NCBI GenBank assembly: GCA_964493505.1
Contig: CAZBNP010000001.1
Coordinates: 468,251 to 532,250, forward strand
Source of the DNA: Chryseosolibacter sp964493505
GTDB lineage: Bacteria; Bacteroidota; Bacteroidia; Cytophagales; Cyclobacteriaceae
DNA: 64,000 nt
Direction of reading: 5' to 3'
Shown: in pieces, positions 60,777 to 64,000 of the stretch
Layout of the letters: the number at the start of each line of letters is the position of its first letter
Numbering within the stretch: the stretch's first letter is position 1
Notes under the pieces: model-generated
Told to the model about the DNA's origin: nothing
Databases searched by the model: none
The model's input: only the letters and a program-made list of their open reading frames with translations
Made by a program: the position numbers and the translations under genes

Positions 60777-62409
60777 ATGGCCGGCCGCACTGGCGCTGTT
60801 GATTGTTGTAACGTTCGCTTTCCGCGAGCCTGCGGAGAAATACTTCGAGGTTGCGAAAAGCCTGGATATCTTCGCTACGCTCTTTAAGGAAGTTAACGCC
60901 TACTACGTCGATGAAGTCGAGCCCCAGAAGCTGGTCAGAACCGGCATCGATGCAATGCTCGAATCGCTCGATCCCTATACCGACTACATTTCTGAAGATG
61001 AGGTCGAGTCGTTTCGTATCTCTACTACCGGCCAGTACGGAGGCATCGGTGCGATGATCGGAGTGATCAACAAGAAGATCGTTGTCACCCAGCCCTATAA
61101 GGGATTCCCCGCACACAATGCCGGATTACAGGTTGGAGATGAGATCATCTCGATCAACGGAACGAAGATACAAGGCAAACGCACATCAGAGATCAGCACA
61201 CTGCTGAAAGGTCAACCCAGGACAGGCGTGGAAATTGGCGTGAAGCGCTATGGAAGAAGCGATGTGCTGACATTCAAAGTAACCCGCGAAAAGATTAGCG
61301 TCAATAACGTCGCTATCTACGGATTGCTCGGCACGGATATCGCATACATCAGACTCGATGATTTTACTCCGGGAGCCTCTTACGAAGTTGCCGATGCGCT
61401 GAAAGAGCTGAAGGAACAAGGAGCGACAAAACTCATTCTTGATCTCCGGGAAAACCCTGGGGGACTTCTCCACGAAGCCGTAAATATTGTCAGCCTCTTT
61501 ATTCCGAAGGGAATGGAAGTAGTGTCCACCAAAGGGAAGATGGAAGAGTGGAACAAAGTTTACAAAACCCTGAATAACCCGGTAGATACCGAAATTCCGA
61601 TGGCGGTGCTGACCAGCGAAGGTAGTGCTTCGGCGTCGGAGATCGTTGCGGGAACACTGCAGGATTATGACCGCGCTGTGCTGGTGGGGAGTAAGACTTT
61701 TGGAAAAGGATTGGTTCAAACAACCCGGCCACTTTCATACAACGGACAGCTGAAAGTCACGACAGCCAAGTATTATATTCCAAGCGGACGTTGTATTCAG
61801 GCGCTGGACTATACTCATCGCAAAGCCGATGGTACCGTGGTGAAGGTTGCTGATTCACTGAAGGCTCAGTTCAAAACGAGAAACGGCCGCATAGTCTACG
61901 ACGGTGGTGGCCTGGACCCTGATGTAGATGTTGAAAGCAAATACCTCGGAACCATCACCACGGAGTTGGTAACAGCAGGCCATATCTTTGATTTTGCGAC
62001 GAAATACTGCAGCGAAAATATGAAGCCGGCAGACCTCAGTGAATTCCGGCTGTCCGATAGTAGTTATGAAGAATTTGTGGCCTGGCTGAAGACGAGGAAT
62101 TTTAAGTACACTACCTCTCTGGAGGAGGGTACGAAACAACTTATTGAGATGGCTAAAGGCGAGCGGGTTTATGATGATCTTGAGGTTTACCTTGACGGTC
62201 TGCGTGAAAAAATTGAAGCGAACAAGGCTTCTGACTACCTGCGTTTTGAGGATGAGATCCGCCAGTTGCTGGAGGAGCAAATCGCTTTTCATTACGATCT
62301 GGAGGATGGACGCGCAAAGGTGAGCCTTCCCCGCGACGAAGACATTATCGCAGCCCGGCAACTGCTGGCAGACCCCGCTGCTTATCACAAAATATTCCTT
62401 CCTATTTGA
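60760..62409 (+). CDS. S41-family C-terminal processing peptidase
   Basis: A 549-residue protease with an N-terminal membrane anchor or signal (WPAALALLIVVTFAF). A PDZ domain (about 85-170; TGQYGGIGAMIG, GLQVGDEIISING) precedes the S41 domain. The catalytic Ser289 is in SEGSASASEI and Lys316 in TFGKGLVQT. LILDLRENPGGLLHEAVNIV is also typical. It trims periplasmic proteins at their C termini. The extra ~150 residues after the catalytic domain are helical and common in Bacteroidota members. It overlaps rnpA by 17 bases; tsaB follows one base after its stop. Confidence 0.93.
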   Translation: MWRRLRWPAALALLIVVTFAFREPAEKYFEVAKSLDIFATLFKEVNAYYVDEVEPQKLVRTGIDAMLESLDPYTDYISEDEVESFRISTTGQYGGIGAMIGVINKKIVVTQPYKGFPAHNAGLQVGDEIISINGTKIQGKRTSEISTLLKGQPRTGVEIGVKRYGRSDVLTFKVTREKISVNNVAIYGLLGTDIAYIRLDDFTPGASYEVADALKELKEQGATKLILDLRENPGGLLHEAVNIVSLFIPKGMEVVSTKGKMEEWNKVYKTLNNPVDTEIPMAVLTSEGSASASEIVAGTLQDYDRAVLVGSKTFGKGLVQTTRPLSYNGQLKVTTAKYYIPSGRCIQALDYTHRKADGTVVKVADSLKAQFKTRNGRIVYDGGGLDPDVDVESKYLGTITTELVTAGHIFDFATKYCSENMKPADLSEFRLSDSSYEEFVAWLKTRNFKYTTSLEEGTKQLIEMAKGERVYDDLEVYLDGLREKIEANKASDYLRFEDEIRQLLEEQIAFHYDLEDGRAKVSLPRDEDIIAARQLLADPAAYHKIFLPI

Positions 62410-62410
62410 T

Positions 62411-63085
62411 ATGCCGGTTATACTGAGCCTGGAGACTTCCGCTGAGGTCTGCTCGGTGGCCCTGCATAATGGCGACCGGCTTCTTGCGGAAGCGATACTT
62501 CGTGAACCGCAGGCCCATGCCGCGAAGCTGGCACCGTTGATCCACCAGGTGATGGGCGAGGGCCAAACTGACCTGGCTAGACTGAATGCGGTAGCGGTGT
62601 CTATGGGACCGGGCTCCTATACAGGACTGCGGATCGGTACATCCACCGCGAAGGGCTTGTGCTACGCGCTGGATATTCCGCTGATTGGAGTCGGAACGCT
62701 GGATCTCCTTGCGTATCAGGGAAAAGCAATGGACACAACGGGGGCGCTATTGTGTCCGATGATCGATGCACGCCGTATGGAGGTCTATTGTACGGTAACC
62801 GACGCTCTCTTGAATGTAGTGGAGCCGGTGTCGGCAAAGATTATTCAACCCGACAGCTTCCAGGAACTTTTGAGCCGACACAGGGTGTTGTTCTTTGGCG
62901 ATGGCGCGATGAAGTGTAGCAGGGTAATAAAGAGTCCGAACGCCGTGTTTATGGAGGGTGTTTTTCCCACGGCAACTGCACTCGGAGAAATCGCGCGCGA
63001 CCGGTTCGCGTCCGGGCTTTTTGAGGATCTTGTACACTTCAAACCCTTTTACCTCAAGGAGTTTACCGCCAAAAAAAGTGTTTGA
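62411..63085 (+). CDS. tsaB: tRNA threonylcarbamoyladenosine synthesis protein TsaB
   Basis: A 224-residue ASKHA-fold protein with ILSLETSAEVCSVAL, VSMGPGSYTGLRIGTSTAKG and PMIDARRMEVYCTV. With TsaD and TsaE it forms the complex for the t6A modification at position 37 of ANN-decoding tRNAs. It is a non-catalytic partner of TsaD. One base separates it from the protease gene, so they share a transcript. Confidence 0.94.
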   Translation: MPVILSLETSAEVCSVALHNGDRLLAEAILREPQAHAAKLAPLIHQVMGEGQTDLARLNAVAVSMGPGSYTGLRIGTSTAKGLCYALDIPLIGVGTLDLLAYQGKAMDTTGALLCPMIDARRMEVYCTVTDALLNVVEPVSAKIIQPDSFQELLSRHRVLFFGDGAMKCSRVIKSPNAVFMEGVFPTATALGEIARDRFASGLFEDLVHFKPFYLKEFTAKKSV

Positions 63086-63112
63086 CGATTTAATGCAATT
63101 ATCTTTTCGTTG

Positions 63113-63631
63113 ATGGAATCCGAACATGAAATAGTGAATCGTGTTGCAGCAAGTTCGCTGAAAACCCTTGACCTGGAGGAGCTTTATGTTCCGGGTGAAC
63201 GGATTTTGCTTGACATAAAAGACCAGCTCTATCAAGGGATGATTCTAAAGGAGAAGCCATTCCGTGAATTTATCAGGTCGAACGATTGGTCGCAGTACAA
63301 AGACAAACTGGTAGCGGTGACGTGTTCGGAAGATGCGATAGTTCCGACCTGGGCGTATATGCTTCTCACTTCGGCCTTGCAACCATACGCGCGTACAATA
63401 GTATTTGGAAATTTACAGGATTTGGAAACAAAGATTTTTGCTGATGCGCTGGCGACGGTGAATTGGGAGCAATTCCGCGATGCCAGGGTTGTCATCAAAG
63501 GTTGCAGTAAAGTACATGTCCCCGTTTCCGCTTATGTTGAGGCTACGCAACGTATGCGTTCAGTTGCGTCCAGCATTATGTTTGGTGAACCTTGCAGCAC
63601 GGTCCCGGTGTTTAAGAGACCCAAATCATAA
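63113..63631 (+). CDS. DUF2480 family protein
   Basis: A 172-residue protein that fits the Bacteroidota family DUF2480: EIVNRVAASSLKTLDLEELY, FREFIRSNDWSQYKDKLVAV and CSEDAIVPTWAYMLLTSALQ. The last segment includes VVIKGCSKVHVPVSAYVEAT. It is soluble and its function is unknown. I take the ATG at 63113 (the preceding codon is an in-frame TTG). It ends the rpmH-tsaB gene run; 188 bases without a gene follow up to the rRNA promoter. Confidence 0.85.
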   Translation: MESEHEIVNRVAASSLKTLDLEELYVPGERILLDIKDQLYQGMILKEKPFREFIRSNDWSQYKDKLVAVTCSEDAIVPTWAYMLLTSALQPYARTIVFGNLQDLETKIFADALATVNWEQFRDARVVIKGCSKVHVPVSAYVEATQRMRSVASSIMFGEPCSTVPVFKRPKS

Positions 63632-63818
63632 CCGGAAATACATTCAGTAACGGGCTTGCGGACGATCGTGAATTTTTTGTTGATAACTTATTGATGGAAT
63701 TTTTGGGCATCGATTGGCGAGTGCTTATTTTTGAAGTCCTTTAAGGATCAACGGCTGAATTTTATGGCTGATTTGGTGATTAAAGGCAGAAAAACCTCAA
63801 AAAAATAGTTTCGTGGTA

Positions 63819-63848
63819 TTGCAAAGAGTGTCTTTTCGGCTACCTTTG
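63819..63848 (+). promoter_or_regulatory. Consensus promoter, probably of an rRNA operon
   Basis: TTG (63819-63821), 19 bases, TACCTTTG (63841-63848), a full match to the Bacteroidota consensus. Together with the leader that follows, it suggests an rrn operon transcribed to the right. Confidence 0.75.
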
Positions 63849-64000
63849 CACTCCCAAATCGAAAGAGAGTCGGCTTCAGCAGGAAGTGACAGGGGTTTTG
63901 AAAGATTTTTGAGTTGAAAGACTCACAAGCGGCAGCGGCATTTTGTAGGGGATTAAAATTCCTTTAGGATGTTGAGCCACAGCGTTCTTTGAATGGATGT
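63849..64000 (+). other. Probable rRNA operon leader (16S gene beyond the edge)
   Basis: The last 152 bases have no ORF. GTTCTTTGA at 63983-63991 is like the conserved element before 16S rRNA in this phylum. The 16S gene itself is not in the window. Confidence 0.55.

Overview
The window is about 64 kb of chromosome from a member of the Bacteroidota, most likely a Cytophagales-type bacterium. I infer this from gene content and cannot name a species. The supporting signs are promoters of the TTG-N18-20-TAnnTTTG type, a type A (T9SS) C-terminal sorting domain, bacillithiol synthesis (BshC), SprB-like repeats, the rpmB-rpmG-DUF4295-ftsY order, a DUF6452-DUF6048 pair, DUF2480, DUF5777 and a frequent use of TTG starts.

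Left part (1-25 kb) is core and envelope: gltB (cut by the window edge) and gltD; fau, bshC and rimO on the minus strand; a lipoprotein/barrel pair; rpmB-rpmG-DUF4295-ftsY; a HAD hydrolase and a secreted FG-GAP protein; murF with DUF2461; a large AsmA-like protein; an ECF sigma factor overlapping a membrane protein with a barrel-like domain. A plus-strand cassette follows (CHRD lipoprotein, SprB/haem-like lipoprotein, OB-fold protein, YceI protein, DUF5777 barrel). It ends in a GC-rich array of 38-bp tandem repeats in which every unit can form a hairpin.

Middle part (25-36 kb) holds small stress and metal genes (ferritin, thioredoxin-like ferredoxin, YCII, PhnA), then a visibly AT-richer stretch with a truncated Clp-fold serine protease gene next to tRNA-Val(TAC) and a broken partial copy of that tRNA. 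A fused trehalose-6-phosphate synthase/phosphatase with a GH15 enzyme follows, then an SDR and an IlvD/Edd-type dehydratase.

The main feature is a contiguous nitrate assimilation and molybdenum cofactor island (36.1-55.6 kb). A tight minus-strand operon reads moaA-moeA-tauE-like-(small PF00174-like protein)-moaD-moeB/rhodanese-moaE-moaC/mog. mobA and a nitrate-reductase-associated gene lie next, convergent and overlapping. The plus strand then carries nirB-nirD, a NarX-like (PilJ-type) sensor kinase with a LuxR-type response regulator, narK, a single-chain nitrate reductase fused to an NirB-like FAD module and a BFD [2Fe-2S] domain, and a sirohaem-less NiR/SiR-like protein ending in rubredoxin. 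Together they would import nitrate, reduce it to ammonium with NAD(P)H, and pass the product to GltBD at the left edge. The intergenic regions of this island carry at least eight TACGTA palindromes spaced close to whole helical turns. This is a candidate undescribed operator and the most interesting signal here.

Right part (55.7-64 kb) returns to core genes: nitroreductase, NYN/OST-HTH protein, tRNA-Val(GAC), GDPD, PfkB kinase, rpmH-rnpA-S41 protease-tsaB-DUF2480. The window ends in a consensus promoter and leader that look like the start of an rRNA operon just past the edge.
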